A stretch of DNA of 64,000 nucleotides from Chloroflexota bacterium (GCA_902812455.1 CADDZH010000010.1:12328-76327); one strand, 5' to 3'. Positions 54,695-63,914 are shown, numbered from the stretch's first letter. The notes: a model not told the origin generated them from the sequence alone. Numbers and translations are program-made.

Positions 54695-55165
54695 ATGGTG
54701 TCTCTATTTACTAGAGGAAAAGAAATATTGCGCTTGAGCGTGCCACAAACAGTGCAGGAGAGGCGCCTGGCCCTGTTGATTGCCGGCCTGGTGTCGCTGG
54801 AAGTGATACTGGTTTTGCTGGCGCTGGTACCTGCGCAGTTGTGGACACGCCTGCTACCCTATTCCACCAGCGCGGCCCTGGATGGGCCATTTCCTCCACG
54901 CATTGCACCTCTCATTACAGCGCTTCTCTACATTCTACCAACCCTGACAGGTTTTCTCTGTCGTGGCTGGCAGCGCGCATTGCTCCTGGCAACTTTACCG
55001 GCATGGATAGGGTTGGGAGTATTCCTGGTGGCAGCCACGTTCAAGATTGGAGCATTCTACCTCGTCTCTGCTGACCATGTTACAGCGAATGCCAGCCTGC
55101 TGGAATTGTTTGCCGCGCTCGGCGCTATTGGCTGGCTGGGACGGCACGTTTTTAGACTAAAGTAA
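54695..55165 (+). CDS. Small four-helix membrane protein of unknown function
   Basis: 156 residues from the ATG at 54695 with AAAGG 8 nt upstream; the frame back to 54605 is made of repeat family B. Helices are predicted near 25-45 (LALLIAGLVSLEVILVLLALV), 70-90, 98-120 and 135-150, with a basic N-terminus. No motif is recognised. It is 7 bp upstream of the flippase gene on the same strand, so they are probably co-transcribed and may form part of one export function. Confidence 0.7.
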   Translation: MVSLFTRGKEILRLSVPQTVQERRLALLIAGLVSLEVILVLLALVPAQLWTRLLPYSTSAALDGPFPPRIAPLITALLYILPTLTGFLCRGWQRALLLATLPAWIGLGVFLVAATFKIGAFYLVSADHVTANASLLELFAALGAIGWLGRHVFRLK

Positions 55166-55172
55166 CATCTCT

Positions 55173-56933
55173 ATGCAGAAACCCGTGCTCAGACCGTTAC
55201 GATTAATAGGTACCAGAAAACAGGATACACAGGAAGCACGAGAGGAACGCGATCTGGTGGAAGAACGTAACATGGCGGCAGGTGTAGCGCCGCCCGTGCC
55301 TGTTGAAGGACAGGAAATACAGGAGCATGTGGCGGGAATCATCGTACCGCGCGGAGAGGATGAAGCCCGGCTCCTTCTCAGGCGCACACCAACCAGCTAC
55401 CTGCTCAACCAGGCATACGGGCTTTGGGTCTTCATCTCCTTATTCCTCATCACAGTTATCGTGACCCGCAAATTATCCGTTAGCCAGTATGGCGTCTATG
55501 CCGTAGCCATGGTCGCCTTCAATACAATTGCCTATATTGTGGCCCTGGGGCTGGAAGATGCTACAACCACCTATGTGCCGCGAGTCTTTGCCGAACACGG
55601 GCGCGCTTCCGCTGCTCATCTCATTCGCCGCGTCTTGCTGCTGCGCGTGATCATCCTTGCCCTCAGTGTAGGCATCATGCTCTTTGCCATGCCCACCCTG
55701 GCAACCATTATTGCCACCCTTCCTGTCAAGGGCTCAACGCAAGTGGCTGCCGGGCTGCGCGATCCAGAGCTGCTGGGTCATATTGCGCCCATTGCTTTCT
55801 ATGTGCTCGGCAACGGGATTAGCAGCCTGATCACAGCCGTATGCGCCTCGCTGATGCGCATGCGTGTGGTATTTGTCGTTGGGAGTTTGAACCAGTTGGT
55901 TGTGCTGGCATTCACGCTTGTTGTGCTGCAACTCGGCCTGGGCATTAACGGCGTACTGTGGCTTTTTGCCGCTGCTTCCCTGCTCAGCTCACTGGCATTT
56001 ATTATCTGGCTGATGCCAATACTCCTCGCCAGGGGAGCAACCTACAGGCAACCACTGAAGCCGGTTGTACACCTCGGCATCTCGGCCTGGCTCACTAACC
56101 TGGTATCAGGTGCGCTGCTGAAACAGGTTCTGATCATTCTCTTAGGCTACTTTGCGATCTCAATCGTGCAGATTGGGTATTTCAATCTTTCTGCCCAACT
56201 GGCACATGCAGCCAGCCTGCTCCTGGTAACGGGCTTTGGCGGCGTCGAAGGAGCGGCGCTAGCGGCCGCTTTTGTTGGATTTAACTATGCACGGCTGGCG
56301 CGCTCCTGGCAGGCGCTGATCAAGATAGAAACATTACTGGCCGCGCCTGTCCTTGTGTTCTGCCTGTTCAATGCCCAGAATGTTGCCCTCGCCCTCTATG
56401 GAGCCAGCTACGCACCTGTAGGGCCGCTGCTAGCTATTTTTCTCTTTTTCAACCTGCTCGTGCGCCTGCTAGGCACCACTCCTAACCAGTACGCGCTCTA
56501 CGTTATCAAGAAACCGCTACTGGTTGTGCTCAGCCAATGGTTAGGATTGCTGGCCGCTGTTCTTTTTGGCATAGCCTTGATTCCAGGCTGGGGACCAGCC
56601 GGAGCGCTGATTGCCGACGGTCTGGCCCAGATTCTCATAGGCGGGCTTATGCTGGTCTTCCTGTGGGGCGTCCTGCCGTATAAGTATCCACTCGGCTTCA
56701 CGTTGCGGCTCCTGCTCGGACTGACCATTGCGGCTCTACCCGGCATTCTCTGGCATCCGAGCAGCCGTATCCTGCTCGGCATTTCGGGCTGCGTGTTCCT
56801 GGTATTGTGCCTGGGCCTCCTGCTCTTCATTAAGCCATTGAATATCGATGACCTGGAGCTAGTAGGCAACTTCAATACCAGGCTACAAGCGCTGCTCAGG
56901 CCGTTCGCCAGAGGCACTAAGCCTCAAGCATAA
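55173..56933 (+). CDS. Polysaccharide biosynthesis flippase (Wzx/MOP-family)
   Basis: 586 residues. An N-terminal hydrophilic segment of about 75 residues, rich in Glu and Arg, is followed by about fourteen predicted transmembrane helices typical of the MOP exporter superfamily. Early signature: NQAYGLWVFISLFLITVIVTRKLSVSQYG, with LEDATTTYVPRVFAEHGRASAAHLIRR just after. It likely flips a lipid-linked oligosaccharide. The phosphomannomutase at 31385 could feed the same surface pathway. No glycosyltransferases adjoin it, so the substrate is unknown. Confidence 0.85.
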   Translation: MQKPVLRPLRLIGTRKQDTQEAREERDLVEERNMAAGVAPPVPVEGQEIQEHVAGIIVPRGEDEARLLLRRTPTSYLLNQAYGLWVFISLFLITVIVTRKLSVSQYGVYAVAMVAFNTIAYIVALGLEDATTTYVPRVFAEHGRASAAHLIRRVLLLRVIILALSVGIMLFAMPTLATIIATLPVKGSTQVAAGLRDPELLGHIAPIAFYVLGNGISSLITAVCASLMRMRVVFVVGSLNQLVVLAFTLVVLQLGLGINGVLWLFAAASLLSSLAFIIWLMPILLARGATYRQPLKPVVHLGISAWLTNLVSGALLKQVLIILLGYFAISIVQIGYFNLSAQLAHAASLLLVTGFGGVEGAALAAAFVGFNYARLARSWQALIKIETLLAAPVLVFCLFNAQNVALALYGASYAPVGPLLAIFLFFNLLVRLLGTTPNQYALYVIKKPLLVVLSQWLGLLAAVLFGIALIPGWGPAGALIADGLAQILIGGLMLVFLWGVLPYKYPLGFTLRLLLGLTIAALPGILWHPSSRILLGISGCVFLVLCLGLLLFIKPLNIDDLELVGNFNTRLQALLRPFARGTKPQA

Positions 56934-56947
56934 TACCGGCAGCGCTG

Positions 56948-57841
56948 CTAGCCTTCAGCAGGAATATTCCTTTCTTGTCCCTGCTGTTCCAATGCAGCCT
57001 GAGCCTCTGCCTCCTCCTGCAATCTTTGATCGATAATCCTTTGCTGCTCTTCAAGGTGCGCAAGCCAGCGGAAGAATAACGGCGTCATGACAAGCAGGTC
57101 AACCAGTCCTGGTACCAGCAAGAAGGCTCCGCCGACAAGCTGATCGGCAAGCGGCGTGTAGCCAAAATTAACGAATTGGGCCGGAACGTGATAGCCTGGA
57201 TAGATCAGAACCTCGGTAAAGACAAGCAGGAAGGCAAAGATATCGACAGGCCAGCCGTCAAAGAAGGCATAGAGCATCTGAGCAGGATAGCTCAAATTCC
57301 GCAAGTGGCGCAATGGACCAATGAGAGGCCACCAGTTCAGCAGGGACGTAGCCAGAAAACTCAGCATTTCGACGTGATAAAGCGTTCCATGCTGGAGGGC
57401 AAAGAAATAGATGTTCGGCGCGTGCCATATCAAAAACGTCGCATTGAAGATGATGGAAGCAACGATAGGAAAGGTGAGAAATTGCAAAAGACGACGAGTT
57501 ACGGGCTGATCAACGATGGGCTGTAAGAGCCAGTCGGGGATGGATGCCAGCAGCAATGGCGAGCAGATCGTGGTAAGGATCACGGCCTGCACCATATGAG
57601 CGGCAAAGAGCTGCGTTCGCGCAATCGTATCGATCGGCGTCAGGAGAACAAGCGCTATCACAATAATGGCGGCAGCGAAAGCGATGACCTGCCACCTTTT
57701 CAGAGGCGTCTCTACGCTATTCTTATACGTGAGCCGTATTCCAATGCCATAAAGCAGGCACAAGATGATCAGGCCAATGAGAGTCACAGGGCTCCAATGC
57801 CATGAGAAAACCAGGCCATTTGACATATATGACGACTCCAT
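56948..57841 (-). CDS. ctaG: Cytochrome c oxidase assembly protein CtaG (caa3 type)
   Basis: 297 residues with about seven transmembrane helices. The segment ARTQLFAAHMVQAVILTTICSPLLLASIPDW and the later HAPNIYFFALQHGTLYHVEMLSFLATSLLNWWPLIGP match the caa3_CtaG family, which helps assemble the copper-containing oxidase. Histidines within helices (HM, HAP, HVE) are the likely metal ligands. The C-terminal 50 residues are Glu/Gln-rich and cytosolic. No oxidase subunits are in the window. Start could be the second Met (residue 6). Confidence 0.9.
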   Translation of the reverse strand: MESSYMSNGLVFSWHWSPVTLIGLIILCLLYGIGIRLTYKNSVETPLKRWQVIAFAAAIIVIALVLLTPIDTIARTQLFAAHMVQAVILTTICSPLLLASIPDWLLQPIVDQPVTRRLLQFLTFPIVASIIFNATFLIWHAPNIYFFALQHGTLYHVEMLSFLATSLLNWWPLIGPLRHLRNLSYPAQMLYAFFDGWPVDIFAFLLVFTEVLIYPGYHVPAQFVNFGYTPLADQLVGGAFLLVPGLVDLLVMTPLFFRWLAHLEEQQRIIDQRLQEEAEAQAALEQQGQERNIPAEG

Positions 57842-58021
57842 GTTCTAGGCGAGATAAGGAAAAACACCTTTCGTTTCCAAGCTATTTTTAGTATAGTGCA
57901 GGGGAATCTTGCGTGCAAATGAGCAGGAAATGGGCCGGCTCCCTTATCCTCGACAGCAGATTACCGATGTGCTACACTGCTTTAAGGACAGTTGTGTGAT
58001 CAGAATACCAAGAAAGAAATA

Positions 58022-59176
58022 ATGCGTATCCTTATTGCTCCTCAATCGTTCAAAGGAAGCCTGACGGCAGCCGAAGCGGGGCTGGCAATCGCGCAGGGCG
58101 TGCTGGCAGTTTACCCAGAGGCGGAGATCGATATTGTGCCGGTAGCGGATGGGGGCGAAGGCACGGTGCAGGCTCTGGTAGATGCCACAGGCGGCGAGAT
58201 TGTGCCGCAGGTGGTCACAGGGCCACTGGGAGAACCTGTCCCGGCCTTCTTTGGCTTGTTAGGCGATGGCCAAACAGCAGTCATCGAGATGGCATCCGCT
58301 GCCGGTCTCCCGCTTGTACCTCCTGAGCGGCGCGACCCGCGCATCACAATGACCTATGGAGTGGGTGAACTGATCCTGGCTGCCCTGGATCGTGGCTGTC
58401 GCAAGTTCATCATTGGGATTGGAGGCAGCGCGACAAACGATGGCGGCGCAGGTATGGCACAGGCGCTGGGGGCTGCGCTCCTGGCAGGCGATGGGACGCC
58501 CATTCCCTGGGGAGGCGCTGCTCTTGCAACACTTGAGCACATATCGACTGCAACACTTGACCCCCGTATTCAAGAATGCACTGTAGAAGTGGCCTGCGAT
58601 GTCAGTAATCCACTTTGCGGGCCACGAGGCGCATCAGCAGTCTATGGCCCACAAAAGGGCGCAACGCCGGAGATGGTCGCCGAGTTGGACGCAGCACTGG
58701 CCCACTATGCCAGCATTATCGAGCGCGATCTTGGACTGAGCGTGGCTGATATTCCGGGGGCAGGAGCAGCCGGGGGCCTCGGTGCAGGATTGATAGCCTT
58801 TCTTCACGCAACATTAAGACCGGGCGCGCAGATTGTCCTGGAAGCTGTACGCCTGGAAGATCATGTACGCAGAGCCGACCTGGTCATTACAGCCGAGGGG
58901 CAAATCGATAGCCAGACGGCCTACGGCAAGACGGTTGGAGCCGTGGCAGCCCTGGCCAAACGCTACAGCCTGCCCGTGCTGGCGCTTGCCGGCGGCCTCG
59001 GCGAGAACTACGCGACGGTCTATAGCCTGGGTGTTGATGCGCTCGCTGTATTGCCTTCCCGTCCCATGACCTTAACCTTTGCAATGGAGCACGCGGCAGA
59101 ACTGGCTACCGATGCCACAGAACGGGCGCTAAGGATCATGCGCATGGGGATGGGCATGAAAACGTTGCCGGAATAA
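58022..59176 (+). CDS. Glycerate kinase
   Basis: 384 residues from the ATG at 58022 (MRILIAPQSFKGSLTAAEAG), the family start. GGEGTVQALVDATGGEIV and GIGGSATNDGGAGMAQALGA are the conserved nucleotide and substrate loops of GlxK/GarK. It phosphorylates D-glycerate, giving 2- or 3-phosphoglycerate depending on subfamily. The frame back to 57992 has no ribosome site. It is monocistronic, divergent from ctaG. Confidence 0.94.
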   Translation: MRILIAPQSFKGSLTAAEAGLAIAQGVLAVYPEAEIDIVPVADGGEGTVQALVDATGGEIVPQVVTGPLGEPVPAFFGLLGDGQTAVIEMASAAGLPLVPPERRDPRITMTYGVGELILAALDRGCRKFIIGIGGSATNDGGAGMAQALGAALLAGDGTPIPWGGAALATLEHISTATLDPRIQECTVEVACDVSNPLCGPRGASAVYGPQKGATPEMVAELDAALAHYASIIERDLGLSVADIPGAGAAGGLGAGLIAFLHATLRPGAQIVLEAVRLEDHVRRADLVITAEGQIDSQTAYGKTVGAVAALAKRYSLPVLALAGGLGENYATVYSLGVDALAVLPSRPMTLTFAMEHAAELATDATERALRIMRMGMGMKTLPE

Positions 59177-59308
59177 ATCTTCGCAAAAAGAAGTTGTAAC
59201 CAGTGAGCGGTTCTAACCGTGTATATAGCATACAGAGCATCAACATGTGATGCTGGCAACTTGTAGTCTGTTCTGTTTTTCTTGAGGAAGAAAGAAAGCG
59301 TTACTTGT

Positions 59309-59509
59309 ATGACAGAACACCTGTATACTACCGACAACAAAGATTTCGAGCGCCTGCTCGAATTAGGTTTTACCGAAATTGAAGCTGCTCGAATTGTCTA
59401 TATGAAAAACCACGTGAGTGATGAAGTTGAGTATCGCGAAATCGTTGAAGAGAGTCGCCGTCTCAATTTTATTCGCTGGCTGATTGAACACGATCGCTTG
59501 AGTAAATAA
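59309..59509 (+). CDS. Small acidic hypothetical protein
   Basis: 66 residues from the ATG at 59309. The peptide is helical and charged (DFERLLELGFTEIEAARIVYMK), with a possible UBA-like or helix-turn-helix start LGFTEIEAARI. I do not recognise a family. An upstream in-frame TTG at 59282 would add nine residues. A GC-rich hairpin (59522-59549 region) after the stop could end the transcript. It is convergent with the RNase P RNA gene. Confidence 0.55.
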   Translation: MTEHLYTTDNKDFERLLELGFTEIEAARIVYMKNHVSDEVEYREIVEESRRLNFIRWLIEHDRLSK

Positions 59510-59562
59510 AGATAACAGGCTCCTGGCACCCGCCTGGGTGCCGGGGACTTGGCCCTTGGGGA

Positions 59563-59972
59563 AGGGCCTGAGTAAGCCATAAGCCGAATTCTGTCCCCGC
59601 GAAGCCTCGCGACTCCACAGGTGGCAATCATCTATCTAGGATGCTGGTTACCCAGCACCTCAAGCGACCAACCCGGAGGTTAACAGGCGAGCAACCTGCG
59701 GGCAAGCCCACACGTGAGCCTGCCACCCCTCCTGTTCGGTCTTGCTCCGAATGGGGTTTGCCCAGCCAGCCAGTCACCTGGTTGCTGGTGAGCTCTTACC
59801 TCACCATTTCACCCTTACCCGCTTTCCTCTATTTATCTACGCGGGCGGTATGTTTCTGTGGCACTTTCCTTGGGGTCACCCCCACTGGCCGTTAGCCAGC
59901 ATTCTGCTCTATGGAGTTCGGACTTTCCTCGAAGCTTGCGCTCCGCGATTGCCTGTCTTACTCAGACCCCTA
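59563..59972 (-). ncRNA. rnpB: RNase P RNA (class A)
   Basis: Catalytic RNA of tRNA 5'-end processing. On the minus strand the 5' region contains GAGGAAAGTCCGAACTCC, the conserved CR I block, and the 3' region has ACAGAATTCGGCTTATG, the conserved CR V and 3' motif. The terminal helix P1 closes with CTGAGTAAG (5' side) against CTTACTCAG (3' side). About 410 nt, as expected. Several long openings across it (for example 59641-59895 plus) are not genes. Ends are accurate to a few bases. Confidence 0.95.
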
Positions 59973-59975
59973 CAT

Positions 59976-60004
59976 AGGCTAACATAATGGCATATTCCTG
60001 TCCA
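59976..60004 (-). promoter_or_regulatory. Possible rnpB promoter
   Basis: On the minus strand TGGACA (5 of 6), a 17-nt spacer and TAGCCT (3 of 6) put the transcription start about 6 nt later, at the predicted RNA 5' end. Confidence 0.4.
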
Positions 60005-60090
60005 GTACATTGACGCCATAGATAAAAACACGCTACAATGGCACTAGTATTTCCTATTATGAAATCTACCGATCAAAATCGGTACCACAT

Positions 60091-60182
60091 GTCATGCTGA
60101 GCCCATTCGCTTCGCTCAAGGTAAACTCCGCGAAGCATCTAATGTCGATCGACGGAGATCCTTCGCTTCGCTCAGGATGACA
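60091..60182 (+). repeat. Dispersed repeat family C, copy 2
   Basis: 92 bp, starting GTCATGCTGAGC and ending CGCTCAGGATGACA, with an extra inserted stretch in the left arm compared with 37727. It lies between rnpB and selD; no gene is seen in 59973-60242. Confidence 0.8.
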
Positions 60183-60242
60183 AACCATTGCGAGCACATA
60201 ATGTTTTGGACAAGACTGTAATAAACATTAAGAAAGGAACTT

Positions 60243-61295
60243 ATGACGACAGGCCGCCAGGTTCGCCTGACCTCACTTGCCAGTTGTGCCGGTTGAGCTT
60301 CGAAAATGGGGCCTCAAGCCCTGGCGCAGGTTCTGCGACCACTCGCTTTACAAACTGCTCCGCCTGACCTGCTGGTTGGACTCCAGGCAATCGATGATGC
60401 CGCAGTCCATAAGGTCAACGATCAACAGGCAATTATTAGCACAGCCGATTTCTTTCCGCCTGTTGTAGATGATCCTTATGTCTTTGGAGCGATTGCTGCT
60501 GCTAACGCCCTGAGCGATGTTTATGCCATGGGTGGACAGGCGCTTATGGCCATTAACCTGGTTGCCTGGCCCGATGACCTGGATTACGCCATCCTGAGCG
60601 AGATCCTGCAAGGGGGAACGGATATCGTTGCACAGGCCGGGGGAGTCATCGCAGGTGGCCATACCGTCACCGACAAAGAGCCGAAATATGGCCTGGCAGT
60701 GACAGGTATAGTCCACCCAGCGCGCATTTTGACGAAGGGCGGAGCACAGCCTGGCGATCTGTTGATCCTCAGCAAGCCACTTGGAACAGGCCTGATCACC
60801 ACCGCACATAAGCGGGACCTGGTTGAAGCCAGTGACCTGGAGGCTGCCATCAAGTTCATGATGCAGTTGAATCGCAAAGCCAGCGAGGCATTACAGCGTC
60901 CTGGGGTACACGCGGTTACAGATATAACCGGTTTTGGCCTGCTTGGCCACGCCTGGGAGATGGCCGCGCAAAGCCTTGCCGGGATGCTGTTCGACTATGA
61001 TGCATTACCTGTGCTACCGCATGTGCATCGCTACGCAGAACTGGGATGCGTTCCGGGCGGAACATATCGCAACGAAGCATTTTTAGCGCCTCACGTGCGT
61101 ATTGCCGGGCGCCTGGATGAATACGCGCGTGCCCTCCTGTGGGATCCTCAGACTTCTGGAGGCCTTTTTGCGGCCATCGACCCGGCTATCTGGCCGGCAT
61201 TAGCGGAACTGGCGCCAGATGTCCGGTTCTGGCGCGTTGGCGAAGTCACCGGGCGGGTACAGGATGAAGCAGATGTGGTGCTGGAGGTAAGGTAA
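60243..61295 (+). CDS. selD: Selenide, water dikinase SelD with selenocysteine (in-frame UGA)
   Basis: Makes selenophosphate from selenide and ATP, the donor for selenocysteine. From the ATG at 60243 (AAAGG 5 nt upstream) the frame runs MTTGRQVRLTSLASCAG, then UGA at 60294-60296, then ASKMGPQALAQVL to the stop at 61295. The UGA sits at the catalytic Cys position (Cys17 in E. coli), so the product is Sec-containing, about 350 residues. A conventional reading would start only at the ATG at 60306 and lose the active site. ADFFPPVVDDPYVFGAIAAANALSDVYAMGG is the canonical downstream SelD block. A hairpin lies around the UGA. It overlaps closely with rnc. Confidence 0.9.
60291..60320 (+). other. 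Candidate bacterial SECIS hairpin of selD
   Basis: GGTTGAG pairs with CTCAA-G-CC (one bulged G), with a 15-nt loop that contains GGGG. The UGA is in the 5' arm. Stem and guanine-bearing loop suit SelB recognition, but pairing was judged by eye. Confidence 0.45.
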
Positions 61296-61976
61296 GTGTA
61301 CGAGGAGCTGGAAGAGATTCTGGGCATTCATTTCCGCGATCCGGCATTGCTTAGCCTGGCCCTCACCCACCGCTCGTATATCTACGAGACTCCAGGGGCC
61401 GGGCGAGAGTCGAACGAACGCCTGGAATTTCTGGGCGATTCTATCCTCGCCTTCGTGTGCACAGATTTTCTCTATCGCACATTTCCAGAGCTGAGCGAGG
61501 GCGAGCTGACCGATGTGCGGGCTATGCTGGTAAGAACAGATACGCTGGCCAATTTTGCCCGTGAGATCCAGCTTGGCAAATTCTTATTGCTTGGGAAAGG
61601 CGAGCAGAGCAGCGGCGGCGGCAAGCGCGTACTGGCCTCCGCGTTTGAGGCGCTACTGGGGGCAATCTATCTTGATCAAGGCATAGCAGCAGTGCAAGGT
61701 TTTTTACTGCATCGTGTAGAGCCAATAGCACACGATATTGTGAAAAGACGGCTCTTCAAAGACAATAAATCGCTCTTCCAGGAGCTTGCCCAGGCTCGCG
61801 AGGGGATTACCCCTTCTTACCGTCTTGTAAGCCAGGAAGGGCCTTCACATAACCGGGAATTTACCGTCGAGGTGATGCTGGGCGAGATAGTGGCCGGCAG
61901 GGGGAATGGCCGTAATAAACAAACGGCCGAACAGGAAGCAGCCCACGCCGCTCTTGTCAGCCGCGGCTGGATATAA
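61296..61976 (+). CDS. rnc: Ribonuclease III
   Basis: 226 residues, the usual length. The catalytic signature NERLEFLGDSILAFV and the second motif FEALLGAIYLDQGI are present, followed by a double-stranded RNA binding domain ending NGRNKQTAEQEAAHAAL. The start is the GTG at 61296, directly after the selD stop and 8 nt after GGAGG. It processes rRNA and other double-stranded RNA. Co-transcribed with selD. Confidence 0.96.
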   Translation: MYEELEEILGIHFRDPALLSLALTHRSYIYETPGAGRESNERLEFLGDSILAFVCTDFLYRTFPELSEGELTDVRAMLVRTDTLANFAREIQLGKFLLLGKGEQSSGGGKRVLASAFEALLGAIYLDQGIAAVQGFLLHRVEPIAHDIVKRRLFKDNKSLFQELAQAREGITPSYRLVSQEGPSHNREFTVEVMLGEIVAGRGNGRNKQTAEQEAAHAALVSRGWI

Positions 61977-62030
61977 CACAGCAAATTGGGATGATCAGGG
62001 GTATGCAGATAGGTAGATAGGGGGAAGTTT

Positions 62031-63482
62031 ATGCGACTGGAACCGAGAGCGCGTCCAGAGCACACTTTGCGTGTGAGTCCCAAGCTTATCACATCAAGCA
62101 CAATCTTACAGCTCTCCTCAGATGAGCTAGAGCGAACAATTAGCCAGGAGCAGGTGGAAAATCCGGCGCTTGAGGTGGATGAGCAGCGTATTTGCCTGTT
62201 TTGCGGTACCCACCTGTATGGACAGCTCTGTAGCTCTTGTGGACACTATGCAGTACCAGTGCAGCCAGCGCTGCCGGCCAGCGAAGGGATCATCAACTAT
62301 GACATTCCGGCAGAAACGCTCTGGAACATTTCCCAGCACCTATACGACTTCGATAACTACGGGTTTGCCGAGATCGATCGAGACGACGACTTTGACTCAC
62401 TGGCCAGTATCCCAACGGGGGAGACGCTGGCAGAAGCGCTCTTGCGGCAGTTGGAAGCGCTTGTCTCGCCAGGCGATGAAGCCATAGCGGAACAGCTCGT
62501 AGGCAACCTCAATGAGCGCGGCTATTTAGAAGTCAGCGTGGAAGAAGTTGCTGCGTTCCTGCAGGTACCGGTAGAGCGGGTCGAGTATGTTTTGGGCCAG
62601 CTCCAGTCTCTGGAACCTCCTGGCATCGGGGCGCGTAACCTGCGCGAATGCCTCTTGATCCAGTTGCAAGCGCTAGGCGAGCTAGATACTCCCCATCCAC
62701 TCGCTTACACGATCATAGATCGCTACCTTGACTGCCTTGGGCGCGGCCAGTTGCAGGATATTGCTCATGCATTGCATGTCCCGGAACAGGAAGTACGCGA
62801 GGTGAGCCAGTATATTCGTAGCACGCTCCATCCATTCCCAGCGTACACCTACCGAACAGATGCCTTCTATACCCTCCCTGGCAGCGAGACAACCTACATA
62901 CGCCCCGATGTCATTATTCGCAAGGACGAGGATGGTTTTGAAGTAGAACTCATCGAGGAGAAACGCTACCAATTTTCTATCAATGCCGGCCAGGCAGCAC
63001 AGCCGCTGAGTAGCGAACAGGCTACCAGCGAAGTGCAGCGCTACATTCATCAGCATAGCGATCGAGCCAGGTTCTTTATCGATTGCGTGCAACGCCGCTG
63101 GCGCACGCTCAAACGAGTGATGGAACTTGTGGTAGACTACCAGCGCGAATTTTTAGAACGAGGCGTGCGCTACATGCGCCCTCTGACGCGGGCCGAGGTT
63201 GCCATGCGCCTGAATCTCGACGAGGGAACGGTAAGCAGGGCAACGGCCAATAAGTATGCACTGCTCCCTAATGGCCGCTTGATAGCCATATCCGACTTCT
63301 TTGATAGCTCGCTGAGCACCAAAGATGTGCTGCGCGAACTGATCGCCTCCGAAGACCCCAAAAAGCGCTTGAGCGATGATGAGCTGGCTCACTTGATGCA
63401 GGCGCGAGGTATCCCGATAGCGAGACGAACGGTAACGAAGTATCGAGAAGAGATGGGGATTAGATCGTCGAGAGAACGGTAA
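62031..63482 (+). CDS. rpoN: RNA polymerase sigma-54 factor with inserted zinc ribbon
   Basis: 483 residues. Region I is Gln-rich (SPKLITSSTILQLSSDELERTISQEQVENPAL), the core-binding region follows, and the C-terminus carries the RpoN box ARRTVTKYRE (residues 464-473). Between regions I and III a CxxC-x8-CxxC element (Cys 55, 58, 67, 70) has been inserted, which typical sigma-54 lacks; it probably binds zinc. GTVSRATANKYALLPNG is the region III helix-turn-helix. No enhancer-binding activator or -24/-12 promoter is seen here. Confidence 0.92.
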   Translation: MRLEPRARPEHTLRVSPKLITSSTILQLSSDELERTISQEQVENPALEVDEQRICLFCGTHLYGQLCSSCGHYAVPVQPALPASEGIINYDIPAETLWNISQHLYDFDNYGFAEIDRDDDFDSLASIPTGETLAEALLRQLEALVSPGDEAIAEQLVGNLNERGYLEVSVEEVAAFLQVPVERVEYVLGQLQSLEPPGIGARNLRECLLIQLQALGELDTPHPLAYTIIDRYLDCLGRGQLQDIAHALHVPEQEVREVSQYIRSTLHPFPAYTYRTDAFYTLPGSETTYIRPDVIIRKDEDGFEVELIEEKRYQFSINAGQAAQPLSSEQATSEVQRYIHQHSDRARFFIDCVQRRWRTLKRVMELVVDYQREFLERGVRYMRPLTRAEVAMRLNLDEGTVSRATANKYALLPNGRLIAISDFFDSSLSTKDVLRELIASEDPKKRLSDDELAHLMQARGIPIARRTVTKYREEMGIRSSRER

Positions 63483-63494
63483 ATTATTCATCTC

Positions 63495-63785
63495 TCACAA
63501 TGGCACAGCTTCTTTCAAAACGCGATCTCGGATACGCTCCCGCAATCCCCTTTCCGTCACCACATCTACCTTGTGACCAAGCAACTCCTGCAAATCCATC
63601 AAAAGCCCGCCCAGGTCAAAGAGGCTACGTCCAGGCTCCAGGTCCACCAATAGATCGATGTCACTTTCCGAGTCGGCTTCGCCACGTGCAACGGACCCAA
63701 AAACTCGTACATTCGTTGCGCCACGCTTGCTTGCAAGGCGAAGAATGTCCTCTCGTTTCTCTTCCAAAAGCTCATTAAGGGACAT
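63495..63785 (-). CDS. MNT-domain nucleotidyltransferase, minimal (antitoxin-like)
   Basis: 96 residues with the minimal nucleotidyltransferase fold: [27 protein letters not shown], giving GSVARG and the DxD metal pair. Such MNT proteins often pair with a HEPN/DUF86 toxin, which they inactivate by adenylylation. No HEPN gene is found next to it within the window; it could lie beyond the right edge. It converges on rpoN with a 12-bp gap. Its upstream region 63786-64000 holds repeat family B and no gene. Confidence 0.9.
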   Translation of the reverse strand: MSLNELLEEKREDILRLASKRGATNVRVFGSVARGEADSESDIDLLVDLEPGRSLFDLGGLLMDLQELLGHKVDVVTERGLRERIRDRVLKEAVPL

Positions 63786-63871
63786 CAGCCTTCCTCCTTC
63801 TTCATTCCGTTATTTTTTTACTCGATTAATGAGCTTTCATAAATTACTTAAGGCTATGGGATTATGATTCA

Positions 63872-63914
63872 GCCGATGAATCGGCGGTGGGCACGATAAA
63901 TCGGCCCCTACAGG
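63872..63914 (+). repeat. Dispersed repeat family B, copy 2
   Basis: 43 bp, identical to 54590-54632, about 9.3 kb away. It contains the GCCGATGAATCGGC palindrome. Confidence 0.85.

Noticed and set aside
59522..59549. Hairpin after the small acidic gene as a strong terminator
   Set aside because: GC-rich stem is clear, but there is no T-run on either strand, so it is only mentioned with that gene.
59641..59987. Overlapping plus-strand openings
   Set aside because: Fall inside the RNase P RNA gene, whose conserved blocks explain the sequence.
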